A program made the translations under genes and the position numbers. 9,251 nucleotides of DNA from Bacillota bacterium (lineage in GTDB: Bacteria > Bacillota > Clostridia > Acetivibrionales > DTU013): the NCBI GenBank assembly GCA_023435805.1, contig JAEZMC010000289.1:1-9251 (forward strand), in the 5' to 3' direction. The notes under the pieces are model-generated. The model saw nothing but the letters and a program-made list of their open reading frames with translations, was not told where the DNA came from and did no database searches. Below, in pieces: positions 1 to 7,202 of this stretch (position 1 is the first letter of the stretch; the number at the start of each line of letters is the position of its first letter).

Positions 1-52
1 CCAGATCCAGCATGGCTCTGAGTCCGTATCTGCCTTTGGTAGATAGCTTCAT
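1..52 (-). CDS. Rrf2-family transcriptional regulator, N-terminal fragment
   Basis: Only the first 17 codons lie in the window; the gene continues past the left edge. They read MKLSTKGRYGLRAMLDL, the hallmark start of Rrf2-family winged-helix regulators (IscR, CymR, NsrR relatives), which bind DNA as dimers and often sense iron-sulfur clusters, cysteine supply or redox state. The ATG at 52-50 follows a strong ribosome site (AAGGAGGTG, about 54-63) at good spacing, and a promoter sits at 104-132. The family is clear from this short motif, but the subgroup is not, because the sensing region (including any cluster-binding cysteines) is outside the window. Members of this type are often followed by cysteine desulfurase and scaffold genes, which would lie off the left edge. 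The upstream gene on the same strand, an Fe-S aldo/keto reductase, appears to be a separate unit because a hairpin lies between them. Confidence 0.85.
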   Translation of the reverse strand, partial: MKLSTKGRYGLRAMLDL

Positions 53-103
53 AATGCACCTCCTTCAATAGCCAACTATTCCAATATGTTATATTTGTTT
101 TAT

Positions 104-132
104 ATGTTACACCGAATTAACTTTTAAGTCAA
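104..132 (-). promoter_or_regulatory. Predicted sigma-A promoter of the Rrf2-family gene
   Basis: On the minus strand the -35 box TTGACT (132-127) and the -10 box TAACAT (109-104) are separated by 17 bases. This is a five-of-six and a four-of-six match to the vegetative consensus. The predicted transcript starts near 97, giving a leader of about 45 bases. An 8-base direct repeat, ATATGTTA on the plus strand, occurs at 84-91 and 102-109, overlapping the -10 box and the start region. It could be an operator, perhaps for autoregulation, but the region is AT-rich and this is only a suggestion. Confidence 0.6.
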
Positions 133-177
133 TAGAATTTTACCCTGATTCCCAACAAAAATGTACAAGAATAATGA

Positions 178-216
178 AAGGCCTGACCGGTCAGAATATT
201 CTGCCGGGTCGGCCTT
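178..216 (-). terminator. Long hairpin, probable terminator after the aldo/keto reductase gene
   Basis: A near-complete hairpin is seen: AAGGCC (178-183) pairs with GGCCTT (211-216), GACC (185-188) with GGTC (207-210), GG (189-190) with CC (204-205), and CAGAA (192-196) with TTCTG (199-203). Single-base bulges lie at 184, 191 and 206. It lies about 105 bases past the stop of the minus-strand aldo/keto reductase gene and before the promoter of the next gene. On the minus strand it is followed by a T-rich but interrupted run (TTTCATTATTCTT), so it is a less canonical terminator than the one at 1669-1695. A role in transcript 3' end stabilisation is also possible. Confidence 0.6.
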
Positions 217-322
217 ATAAGGCGGCTGAAATGACGGTCAGGGGCCGAAGCCGGTATGCAGCCAATGAAGGCAGGCGAACAGATATGGATCGGCTTTCCT
301 GAATGTAATGAACTGTATGGAA

Positions 323-1543
323 TCAATCCACTTTGACAACTTTCTTTTTACCCCGTGCGGACATATATTTCCTCACCAGCCAGAATACAGGCTTCAGCAC
401 GGGACTTTCCATATCCTTTGCAACCTTCTTCAGCTCCGCACGGATGGGAATATGCTGAGGGCAGACTTTTTCACATTTTCCGCAGTTTATGCACAGGGAG
501 GCATGTGAAGGCCTGCCGCCGGCTATGCCTCCTGCAAAGGCCATATATTGGTAGTTGGCATGCTTGAGCTTAAACAGGTGCTTGCTGTTGTAGTAACCGA
601 AGCACATGGGAATATCCACTCCCGCAGGGCACGGCATACAGTAGGCACAGCCGGTGCAGCCCACTTTCATCAGCTTTCTGTAAGTGCCTTTTACACGTTC
701 AAAAAGTGCAAGCTCATCCTGCGTTAGGGAATTCGGTATGGCTTCATTTGCAATCCTGATATTCTCCTCGATATGCGCCTCCTCATTCATGCCTGAGAGC
801 ACAACCGTTACGCCAGGGTGGTTCCAAACCCATCGAAACGCCCATTCGGCGGGAGTCCTCTCAGTTTGGGCCGTATCCCATATGTCCTGTATTTCTCCGG
901 GCATCCTTCCCACCAGGGAGCCGCCTCGCAAAGGCTCCATAACAACAACGCCGAGTCCTTTTGAAGCGGCATACTCAAGGCCTTCCTTTCCAGCCTGAAA
1001 GTTTTCATCCATATAATTGTACTGAATCTGGCAGAAATCCCATGGATAGTCGTCTACCAGCTTTTTAAACTCCTCCTTTTCGCCGTGGAAGGAGAAGCCA
1101 AAGTGAAGAATCTTCCCCGCTTTTTTGGCTCGGTCGATAAATTCAGTTATACCCAGGTCTTTGAGCCGTCGCCAGCCCTTCAGATCATTGATGGCATGGA
1201 TCAGGTAATAATCCACGCGATCCGTGCGAAGCCTTTTCAACTGGTTATCCAGTATATGCTCCATATCCCTGATAGAATGCACCAGGTAAGGCGGCATCTT
1301 CGTAGCAATCTTTACCCTGTCCCTGTAGCCCTTGGCCAGTATATCCCCCAGAATACTTTCGCTCCGGCCTCCATGGTATATGTAGGCTGAATCAAAATAG
1401 TTGACACCCTGCTCGATGGCCTGGATGATCTGTTTCTCCGTGCGTTCTTCATCTATTGCGCCGTTTTTTTTCGGATACCGCATACAGCCGTACCCCAATA
1501 TCGAAAGCTTTTCGCCTGTTTTTCCCATTTCACGGTATAGCAT
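323..1543 (-). CDS. Aldo/keto reductase with C-terminal 2x[4Fe-4S] ferredoxin-like domain
   Basis: This is a 406-residue cytosolic oxidoreductase of the COG1453 type. Residues 1-285 form the aldo/keto reductase barrel. The expected catalytic tetrad is visible as Asp51, Tyr56 (in DSAYIYHG), Lys82 (in TKMP) and His116 (in LIHA). The C-terminal 120 residues carry two cysteine clusters, C296-C299-C302-C305-P and C351-C354-C357-C361-P, as in bacterial ferredoxins. The protein therefore probably passes electrons between NAD(P)H or a carbonyl substrate and iron-sulfur carriers. The substrate is unknown for most of the family. The ATG at 1543-1541 has a good ribosome site (AAAGGAGGAG) just upstream. 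The gene is separated from the E1 gene by a strong terminator and has its own promoter, so it is probably monocistronic. It lies next to an Rrf2-family gene, which fits a redox or Fe-S context but does not prove regulation. Confidence 0.93.
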   Translation of the reverse strand: MLYREMGKTGEKLSILGYGCMRYPKKNGAIDEERTEKQIIQAIEQGVNYFDSAYIYHGGRSESILGDILAKGYRDRVKIATKMPPYLVHSIRDMEHILDNQLKRLRTDRVDYYLIHAINDLKGWRRLKDLGITEFIDRAKKAGKILHFGFSFHGEKEEFKKLVDDYPWDFCQIQYNYMDENFQAGKEGLEYAASKGLGVVVMEPLRGGSLVGRMPGEIQDIWDTAQTERTPAEWAFRWVWNHPGVTVVLSGMNEEAHIEENIRIANEAIPNSLTQDELALFERVKGTYRKLMKVGCTGCAYCMPCPAGVDIPMCFGYYNSKHLFKLKHANYQYMAFAGGIAGGRPSHASLCINCGKCEKVCPQHIPIRAELKKVAKDMESPVLKPVFWLVRKYMSARGKKKVVKVD

Positions 1544-1586
1544 AATAACTCCTCCTTTGATAGAAGACTATGACCGTATTACAACC

Positions 1587-1615
1587 AGTATACCAGTAAA
1601 ATGACCGTTATGAAA
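1587..1615 (-). promoter_or_regulatory. Extended -10 promoter of the aldo/keto reductase gene, with flanking direct repeats
   Basis: On the minus strand an extended -10 element TGGTATACT spans 1595-1587 (TG, one base, then TATACT, five of six to consensus). A weak -35 (TTTCAT, 1615-1610) sits 17 bases upstream, which is tolerable with an extended -10. The start would be near 1580, about 37 bases before the ATG. The octamer ATGACCGT (plus-strand reading) occurs at 1570-1577 and 1601-1608. The copies are in direct orientation, 31 bases apart, one on each side of the -10, a layout that could serve a regulator. The ribosome site follows at about 1550-1557. Confidence 0.6.
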
Positions 1616-1668
1616 TGGTAATGGAAATTTTATCGGCCTGCGGGGTGGATTTTTATGGTAAAAGACAG

Positions 1669-1695
1669 AAAAAAACCGGCATGTTCGCCGGTTTT
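1669..1695 (-). terminator. Intrinsic terminator of the dehydrogenase-complex operon
   Basis: A perfect 9-base-pair stem, AAAACCGGC (1672-1680) with GCCGGTTTT (1687-1695), closes a 6-base loop. On the minus strand it is followed by seven consecutive T (complement of 1675-1669). It lies 43 bases past the E1 stop codon. This ends the minus-strand operon and isolates the aldo/keto reductase promoter. On the plus strand only four T follow the stem, so any activity in that direction would be weaker. Confidence 0.93.
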
Positions 1696-1737
1696 AGAGG
1701 GTAAATATCGTGTCTCGTCCAGGTTGTCCAAGGAGGT

Positions 1738-4209
1738 TTAGACACCCAGCCTGTTGATTCGCATCATTTCATTGGAGGTAAAGTTGGTCTTCGCGATATG
1801 GCCTTTCAACGGCATGATCTTCTCATGAATGGCATCTATGAACCATTCCGCCTGCGGGAAGAAGTAGTTTTCAAGCTCGTGAGCGGGAGTGATCCAGTTC
1901 TTTGCGCCGATCACAACCGGTGGCGCGTCCAGATCGTCAAACGCCAGCTCGCTGATGGTCTGCGCCATATCCTTCAGGTGGGATCCTCGCTCGCAGGCAT
2001 CGCTTGCAAGAATGATCCTGCCGGTTTTCTTGATCGATGCAAGAACCTTTTCATAATTGAACGGCACGATGCTTCTGGCATCGATTATTTCGGCGGACAG
2101 GCCGTACTTCTCCTCAAGAATCTTCGCCGCGTCCAGCGCACGGTACAATGTCGCGCCGACAGTCAATATCGTGATATCCTTACCTTCCCGTTTGATATCG
2201 GGCTCGCCGATCGGCACCTCATAATACCCTTCCGGAACCCCTTCGAGATGGAACAGTTCGCCGATATCGTAAAGCCGCTGGCTTTCAAAAAATACGACAG
2301 GGTCCGTGCCCATAAGGGCAGAATTCATCAAACCCTTCGCATCATAAGGCGTTGCAGGAAATACCACCTTCAAGCCCGGTATGTGGGCACAGATGGATGT
2401 CCAGTCCTGTGAATGCTGCGCACCATACTTGGAGCCTACCGATATCCTTAAAACGACAGGCATTTTCAAAACGCCCGCACTCATTGCCTGCCACTTGGAC
2501 AGCTGGTTGAACACTTCATCGCCGGCCCTTCCGAGGAAATCGCTGTACATCAATTCAACAATCACCCTGCCGCCGCTCATGCCGTAACCGACTGCCGAGC
2601 CGACGATAGCGCCTTCGGATATGGGCGAGTTGAACAGCCTGTGATACGGAAGCGATTCCGTCAGGCCCCTGTAAACCGCAAAGGCTCCGCCCCAATCCCT
2701 GTTTTCCTCGCCGTAGGCGATCAGTGTGGGATCCGTATAGAATTTATCTATAATCGCTTCAAAGACACCATCCCTGAAGTTGTACATCTTGTTCTTTGAG
2801 ACAGGCTTGCCATCCTGAATGCCAACCCTGATCTTCCTGCTGATCTGCTGAACCCTCGGGTTTTCCTCCTTCGGCATCAGCACCTCGGGAACCCTCTCCT
2901 CCATTTTTTCCACTTTCTCGTTGGAAAACATCAGGTCGCCGATCTGGTTGGGATTTGCAACGAGGTTCATTCTTGGCGAAACACTGTCGTCGGTAGCCAG
3001 CCTGCATGCCCTGGTGATCAATTCCCTGGTGTTTTCGAGTATTTCTTCGAATGCGTCCGTTTTGGCGACTTTAGCCTTTATCAGGCTCTCCCTGTATCCG
3101 ATCAATGAATCCTGAGCCAGCCATGCGTCGATTTCTTCCTTTGTCCTGTAGCTGGAGGCATCAGAGGGGGAATGTCCCGTAAACCTGTAGGTCAGCGTAT
3201 CCAGCAGGACAGGTCCTTCTTTTTCCTCCAGGAGCTTCTTCTTGCGTTTCATGGCATCTATGACCGCCAGCGGGTTGTAGCCGTCGATTCTTTCCGCGTG
3301 CATTTGCTCGGGATTGACACCGGCTCCGATTCTGGCTGCCATATCATAACCCATGGTCTCGCCGCGGGTCTGACCGCCCATTCCGTACTGGTTGTTGAAT
3401 ATGTTGATGATAAGCGGCAATCCGCCCCTGTATTCACCTTCCCACAGTTTCCTGTACTGATCCATTGCCGCCATGCAAAGGCCTTCCCATACGGGGCCGC
3501 AGCCAAGCGAAGCATCCCCGATATTGGCGATGACAATGCCTTTTTTCCGGTTTACCTTTTTATAGAGCGCTGCACCAACGGAAATATCTCCGGAGCCTCC
3601 AACGATCGCGTTGTTGGGATAGATACCAAAGGGCGTGAAGAATGCGTGCATGGAACCGCCAAGACCTTTATGGAAGCCGGTTTCACGTGCAAAAATCTCT
3701 GCAAGCGTTCCATATATCAGAAAATCAATGGCCAATTCCTTGACGCTGTTTTTATTTTTCTGTTTTCCTTCGACGACTCTTAAAATAGCACCATCAAAGA
3801 ACTTTTCCATGATTTCCATCAGTTCTCTGTCGTCCAGCTTCTCGATTGCGGACAAACCCTTTGCAAGGATCTCGCCGTGGCTTCTGTGTGAACCGAATAT
3901 ATAATCGTCCTTGTCCAGAATGTACGCCTGTCCAACGGAGGACGCCTCCTGGCCGAGCGAAAGATGCGCAGGTCCGGGATGGTTATATGAAATGCCGTTG
4001 TATTCGTTTGTTGTTTTAATGGAGTTGAGCATGGTCTCAAATTCCCTTATGATGGCCATGTCCCTGTAAATCCTGAGAAAATCCTCCTTCGAGAAGTTTT
4101 CCTTCTCGTCCTTAATGGTCTTGCTGTACTGGTTGACCGGGATGTCGTTAAATTTGATCCAGCCGCTTTTTCGAACCTCAAAGGGGTCGATATACTGTGT
4201 TTTTGGCAT
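1738..4209 (-). CDS. Fused alpha-beta E1 component of a 2-oxoacid/acetoin-type dehydrogenase complex (ThDP-dependent)
   Basis: A single chain of 823 residues joins both halves of a heterotetrameric E1, which decarboxylates a 2-oxoacid (or cleaves acetoin) on thiamine diphosphate and transfers the acyl group to the E2 lipoyl arm. The alpha half (about 25-415) shows SHRSHG (107-112), the ThDP/Mg signature GDA (231-233) ending in NN (272-273), and the loop TGHSPSD...YR (344-355). The beta half (about 475-800) shows AYGEENRDWGGAF (near 498), SPISE with the conserved Glu532, and AQHSQD with His599, an expected catalytic histidine. Separate alpha and beta subunits are usually about 320-370 and 325-340 residues. 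The alpha half has about 40 extra residues between 122 and 176. The start chosen is the ATG at 4209, preceded by GAGGT at good spacing. A TTG at 4251 in the same frame would add 14 residues but has no ribosome site. It is the last gene of the operon, 44 bases after the E3 gene. The substrate is unresolved. Confidence 0.92.
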   Translation of the reverse strand: MPKTQYIDPFEVRKSGWIKFNDIPVNQYSKTIKDEKENFSKEDFLRIYRDMAIIREFETMLNSIKTTNEYNGISYNHPGPAHLSLGQEASSVGQAYILDKDDYIFGSHRSHGEILAKGLSAIEKLDDRELMEIMEKFFDGAILRVVEGKQKNKNSVKELAIDFLIYGTLAEIFARETGFHKGLGGSMHAFFTPFGIYPNNAIVGGSGDISVGAALYKKVNRKKGIVIANIGDASLGCGPVWEGLCMAAMDQYRKLWEGEYRGGLPLIINIFNNQYGMGGQTRGETMGYDMAARIGAGVNPEQMHAERIDGYNPLAVIDAMKRKKKLLEEKEGPVLLDTLTYRFTGHSPSDASSYRTKEEIDAWLAQDSLIGYRESLIKAKVAKTDAFEEILENTRELITRACRLATDDSVSPRMNLVANPNQIGDLMFSNEKVEKMEERVPEVLMPKEENPRVQQISRKIRVGIQDGKPVSKNKMYNFRDGVFEAIIDKFYTDPTLIAYGEENRDWGGAFAVYRGLTESLPYHRLFNSPISEGAIVGSAVGYGMSGGRVIVELMYSDFLGRAGDEVFNQLSKWQAMSAGVLKMPVVLRISVGSKYGAQHSQDWTSICAHIPGLKVVFPATPYDAKGLMNSALMGTDPVVFFESQRLYDIGELFHLEGVPEGYYEVPIGEPDIKREGKDITILTVGATLYRALDAAKILEEKYGLSAEIIDARSIVPFNYEKVLASIKKTGRIILASDACERGSHLKDMAQTISELAFDDLDAPPVVIGAKNWITPAHELENYFFPQAEWFIDAIHEKIMPLKGHIAKTNFTSNEMMRINRLGV

Positions 4210-4253
4210 TTTACCTACCTCGCTTTTTAAAGTTTCATCTGGGATTGACAATA

Positions 4254-5621
4254 TTATTCAAATTCAAATATGGCCTCACGAAGGATTTCAGAAACGGTGG
4301 GATGCGGGAATACCAGTTCCTTTATGTCGTTTACGCGCATTTCCGTCTCGATCATTAGACCTGCGCCGTAAATGATTTCAGAGGAATAATTGCCGATCAT
4401 ATGGACACCAATGACCTTCCTGTGCCTCTTATCAATCAGCACCTTGCAGATACCGTCGCCTCCTTCGTTCTCGGCTGCATACCGGCCGCTGTACATCATG
4501 GAAAGCTTGACTGCCTCAAATTCAATGCCTTTCTGGCGGGCCGTCTCCTCCGTCTCGCCCACGCCGCCCACTTCCGGGTTTGTGTATATGACGGAGGGAA
4601 TGGCGTGATAGCGCATGATATCTTTTTTGCCAAGTATGTTGTTGATACAGACCTCGGCTTCACGGTATGCGGTGTGAGCCAGCATGGAGGTGCCGTTGAC
4701 ATCGCCTGCAGCGTAGACACCGGGAACATTGGTTTGACCATATTGATTCGTCTTGATGCGGCCGCGCTCCGTTTCGACTCCAAGGCGCTCCAGCCCCAAC
4801 CCCTCGGTAGCCGGACGTCTTCCGATGCTCATCAGTATTTTGTCCGCCGGAAGGGTATGGGTCTTGCCTTCGGATTCATAGACCACGGCGCCGTCCTTCA
4901 CCTCCGTGACTCTGGCACCCAGCTTGAAATCCACACCTTTTTTCTGATAATTTTTCAACAGAATTTCGGAAATTTCCCTGTCCGTAGGACCTGCAATATG
5001 GTCCAGCATTTCCACCACCGTCACCCTGCTTCCTGCGGTGTTGAAATAGGACGCCATCTCCAGGCCGATCACACCTCCGCCGACGATTGCCAGTGAAGTG
5101 GGGACGGTCTTGAGGTCCAGAATTTCACGGTTGGTCAGCACCGTACCTTTTTCAATGCCTTCCTTCACACCGGGGATGGGTGGGATAACGGGCACGGAGC
5201 CTGTCGCAATCAACAGACGCTGCCCAATATACGTATTATCGCCTGCTTTTATCTCTAACCCCTCCGGGCCTCTGCCCAATATTTCAGCAACACCTTCCGC
5301 CAGCGTCACGTTGTTCTTTTTCAGCTTGGCTTTTATACCAGCTACTAGTGTTCTGACCACCTTGTTTTTCCTGTTTACAACTGTTTCATGGTTCAGTACG
5401 GCTTTTTCCACCGTCACACCGTATTTTTCGCCATGGATCGCTCCATCGTAGAGCTTTGCGGAATAGAGCAATGCCTTTGACGGAATGCAGCCCTCATTGA
5501 GACAGACTCCGCCGACGGATCTTTTCTCGAGCAGCAGTACGCTCAAACCCGCATGCCCCGCTCTTTCAGCCGCCAGGTAGCCTGCCGGTCCGCCTCCGAT
5601 AATGATTAAATCGAATACCAT
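4254..5621 (-). CDS. lpdA: Dihydrolipoyl dehydrogenase (E3)
   Basis: This 455-residue flavoprotein reoxidises the dihydrolipoyl arm of E2 with NAD+. The FAD-binding GGGPAG is at 9-14 and the redox disulfide at C40-LNEG-C45 (in VCLNEGCIPSK). The NAD-binding GGGVIG is at 181-186, followed by an acidic residue at 204 that fits NAD rather than NADP. The second FAD motif AAGD is at 304-307. The active-site His440 and Glu445 (HPTVSE) come from the partner subunit of the dimer. Length is standard and there is no N-terminal lipoyl domain, unlike some acetoin-complex or clostridial E3 proteins. The start chosen is the ATG at 5621, with GAGGTG six bases upstream. An in-frame GTG at 5630 would add three residues but lies inside that ribosome site. 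Its place between the E2 and E1 genes indicates a dedicated E3 for this complex. Confidence 0.96.
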   Translation of the reverse strand: MVFDLIIIGGGPAGYLAAERAGHAGLSVLLLEKRSVGGVCLNEGCIPSKALLYSAKLYDGAIHGEKYGVTVEKAVLNHETVVNRKNKVVRTLVAGIKAKLKKNNVTLAEGVAEILGRGPEGLEIKAGDNTYIGQRLLIATGSVPVIPPIPGVKEGIEKGTVLTNREILDLKTVPTSLAIVGGGVIGLEMASYFNTAGSRVTVVEMLDHIAGPTDREISEILLKNYQKKGVDFKLGARVTEVKDGAVVYESEGKTHTLPADKILMSIGRRPATEGLGLERLGVETERGRIKTNQYGQTNVPGVYAAGDVNGTSMLAHTAYREAEVCINNILGKKDIMRYHAIPSVIYTNPEVGGVGETEETARQKGIEFEAVKLSMMYSGRYAAENEGGDGICKVLIDKRHRKVIGVHMIGNYSSEIIYGAGLMIETEMRVNDIKELVFPHPTVSEILREAIFEFE

Positions 5622-5650
5622 CTTTTTCACCTCGAATTGATTCTAAACCA

Positions 5651-5675
5651 GGCTGTCCGGCTGAACCGGACTGCC
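5651..5675 (-). other. Intercistronic hairpin between the E2 and E3 genes
   Basis: GTCCGG (5655-5660) pairs with CCGGAC (5666-5671) around a 5-base loop. GGC (5651-5653) with GCC (5673-5675) extends the stem beyond one mismatch. It starts 14 bases past the E2 stop codon and ends about 30 bases before the E3 start. No T run follows on the minus strand, so it is not a standard terminator. It may affect mRNA stability or relative expression of E2 and E3. Confidence 0.45.
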
Positions 5676-5689
5676 GTTATCCTACTCGG

Positions 5690-7108
5690 TTACTTCACCA
5701 GCAGCGTACTGAAGCTTTCCAGATTTGTTTTCAGTTCCTTGAGGAACCTGGCTGCCGGAGCGCCATCCAACGCCCTGTGGTCGAAAGTCAGCGACAATCC
5801 CATCGCCGGATAGAATTCAAACTCGCCATCCACTTCCCTTGCCCTTTGTACAATATTATTCACGCCCAGTATGCCCGTCTGGGGAGGATTGATAACGGGG
5901 GTAAAGCTCTCAATATCCAATGTGCCCAGATTGGTGATGGTGAAGGTGCCGTTTTTGGTCAGATCCGGATTGATGGAGCCTGACTGGCAATCCTTGACCA
6001 GCTTTTTCACTTCCGCCGAAATTTCATTCAGCGACTTCAGGTTGGCATTATATACGACGGGCACCATCAGCCCGCGGTCTGTGTCCACCGCAACGCCGAT
6101 GTTGACATTTTTAAAATACAGCATCCTGTCTTCCAGGAAATGTGCGTTGAGCTCCCTGTGGTTGGCCAGCGTACGGGAAACTGCATATATGATAATGTCA
6201 TTGATGGTGATGTTCTCGAGGCCAAGCCTTTCCCTGCTTTCCTTCAGCTTCTTCCTGAGCTCCATGATATCCGTCATGTCAAAGGAGCTGTTCAGCGTAA
6301 GCTGCGCCATGGTGGACAGGGATTGGTGCATTGCTTTTGCAATGACCTTGCGTATATTCGGCAGCTTTACCTCTTCATACAGGGGGCCGGCCGCAGCTTG
6401 AACAGCCGGTACGGCCGCACTGTCTGCAATGCTTCCGGCGGCTGTCACCGCGCCTGCCAGGTCGCCTGTGGTGATCCTTCCGCCAAGGCCCGTTCCCTCA
6501 ATTGCCGCGCCCGCTTTTCCCGTCATCTGCTCGGCATGTGCCGGAGCCGTAAATACCATGCCCGATTCCACCAGCGACGTAATATCCTTTTCGATTATTC
6601 TGCCATAGGGTCCTGAAGGAGCTGCATAACGGTAATCGACACCGGTTTTTTCAGCAAGCTTTTTTGCCCGGGGTGATATTTTGAGCCTTCCGTCAGCATT
6701 TGACAGCATGGCAGCATTGGTCTGCGCTGCAGCGGGTCCATCCGTATTGGTATTCTGTGTTTGTGTTGGTTTGTGTTGATCTTGTTGGCCCATTGCCGCA
6801 TCAGCGGCCGGTTCTGCGTGTGCAGGCTCGCTCACGGCTCCGCGCGGGTTGAACCCGGCAGTGCTTTCGCCTTCATTGCCGATTACACATACATTGAGCA
6901 GGCAAGGTACGTCGTCCCCTTCGTCAAAAAAGACATCCAGCAGCACACCTGCTACCTTGGCCTCTTCATCAAAGCTTGCCTTATCCGTTTCATAGGAAAA
7001 CAGGAGGTCGCCGACCTCTACTCTGTCACCCTTCTTTTTATGCCATTTTGCAATGATGCAGCTCTCTACCGATTGCCCCTGCCTGGGCATAATAATTGGA
7101 GTAGCCAT
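5690..7108 (-). CDS. Dihydrolipoamide acyltransferase (E2) of a 2-oxoacid/acetoin-type dehydrogenase complex
   Basis: This 472-residue core protein transfers the acyl group from lipoamide to CoA. One lipoyl domain occupies 1-80, with the attachment lysine at 43 in ETDKAS. An Ala/Gln/Thr-rich linker follows (about 85-140). A peripheral subunit-binding domain lies at about 142-180 (SPRAKKLAEKTGVD ... GPYGRIIEKDI). Residues 188-220 look like a second, degenerate copy, ending in GTGLGGRITTGDL. Another Ala-rich linker leads to the catalytic domain (about 245-472). Its active site is His444 and Asp448 in DHRALDG. A single lipoyl domain is usual for Gram-positive complexes. The ATG at 7108 is the family-like start (MATPIIMPRQGQSVES), but its ribosome site GGAGG (7125-7121) is 12 bases away, which is long. 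The gene follows the SorE-like gene after 94 bases. Acyl specificity (acetyl, branched, other) cannot be assigned from sequence. Confidence 0.94.
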   Translation of the reverse strand: MATPIIMPRQGQSVESCIIAKWHKKKGDRVEVGDLLFSYETDKASFDEEAKVAGVLLDVFFDEGDDVPCLLNVCVIGNEGESTAGFNPRGAVSEPAHAEPAADAAMGQQDQHKPTQTQNTNTDGPAAAQTNAAMLSNADGRLKISPRAKKLAEKTGVDYRYAAPSGPYGRIIEKDITSLVESGMVFTAPAHAEQMTGKAGAAIEGTGLGGRITTGDLAGAVTAAGSIADSAAVPAVQAAAGPLYEEVKLPNIRKVIAKAMHQSLSTMAQLTLNSSFDMTDIMELRKKLKESRERLGLENITINDIIIYAVSRTLANHRELNAHFLEDRMLYFKNVNIGVAVDTDRGLMVPVVYNANLKSLNEISAEVKKLVKDCQSGSINPDLTKNGTFTITNLGTLDIESFTPVINPPQTGILGVNNIVQRAREVDGEFEFYPAMGLSLTFDHRALDGAPAARFLKELKTNLESFSTLLVK

Positions 7109-7202
7109 ACAGTCATTTAGCCTCCTTCGGGATTTTTTACGGTCTATTGTCTATCTGGAATTGTACCCGGCACCTATAGCGGTGGGGACATTTTTTACCT
7201 CG

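Noticed and set aside
129..326. 65-codon minus-strand frame just after the aldo/keto reductase
   Set aside because: It starts with TTG overlapping the upstream stop, has no ribosome site of its own, runs through the terminator hairpin and has no familiar sequence.
1798..3783. Plus-strand open frames of about 200 codons opposite the E1 gene (1798-2412, 3172-3783)
   Set aside because: Antisense shadows of a strongly conserved E1; their translations show no recognisable domain.
4401..5096. Plus-strand open frame of 231 codons opposite the E3 gene
   Set aside because: Antisense to an unmistakable dihydrolipoyl dehydrogenase, with no domain of its own.
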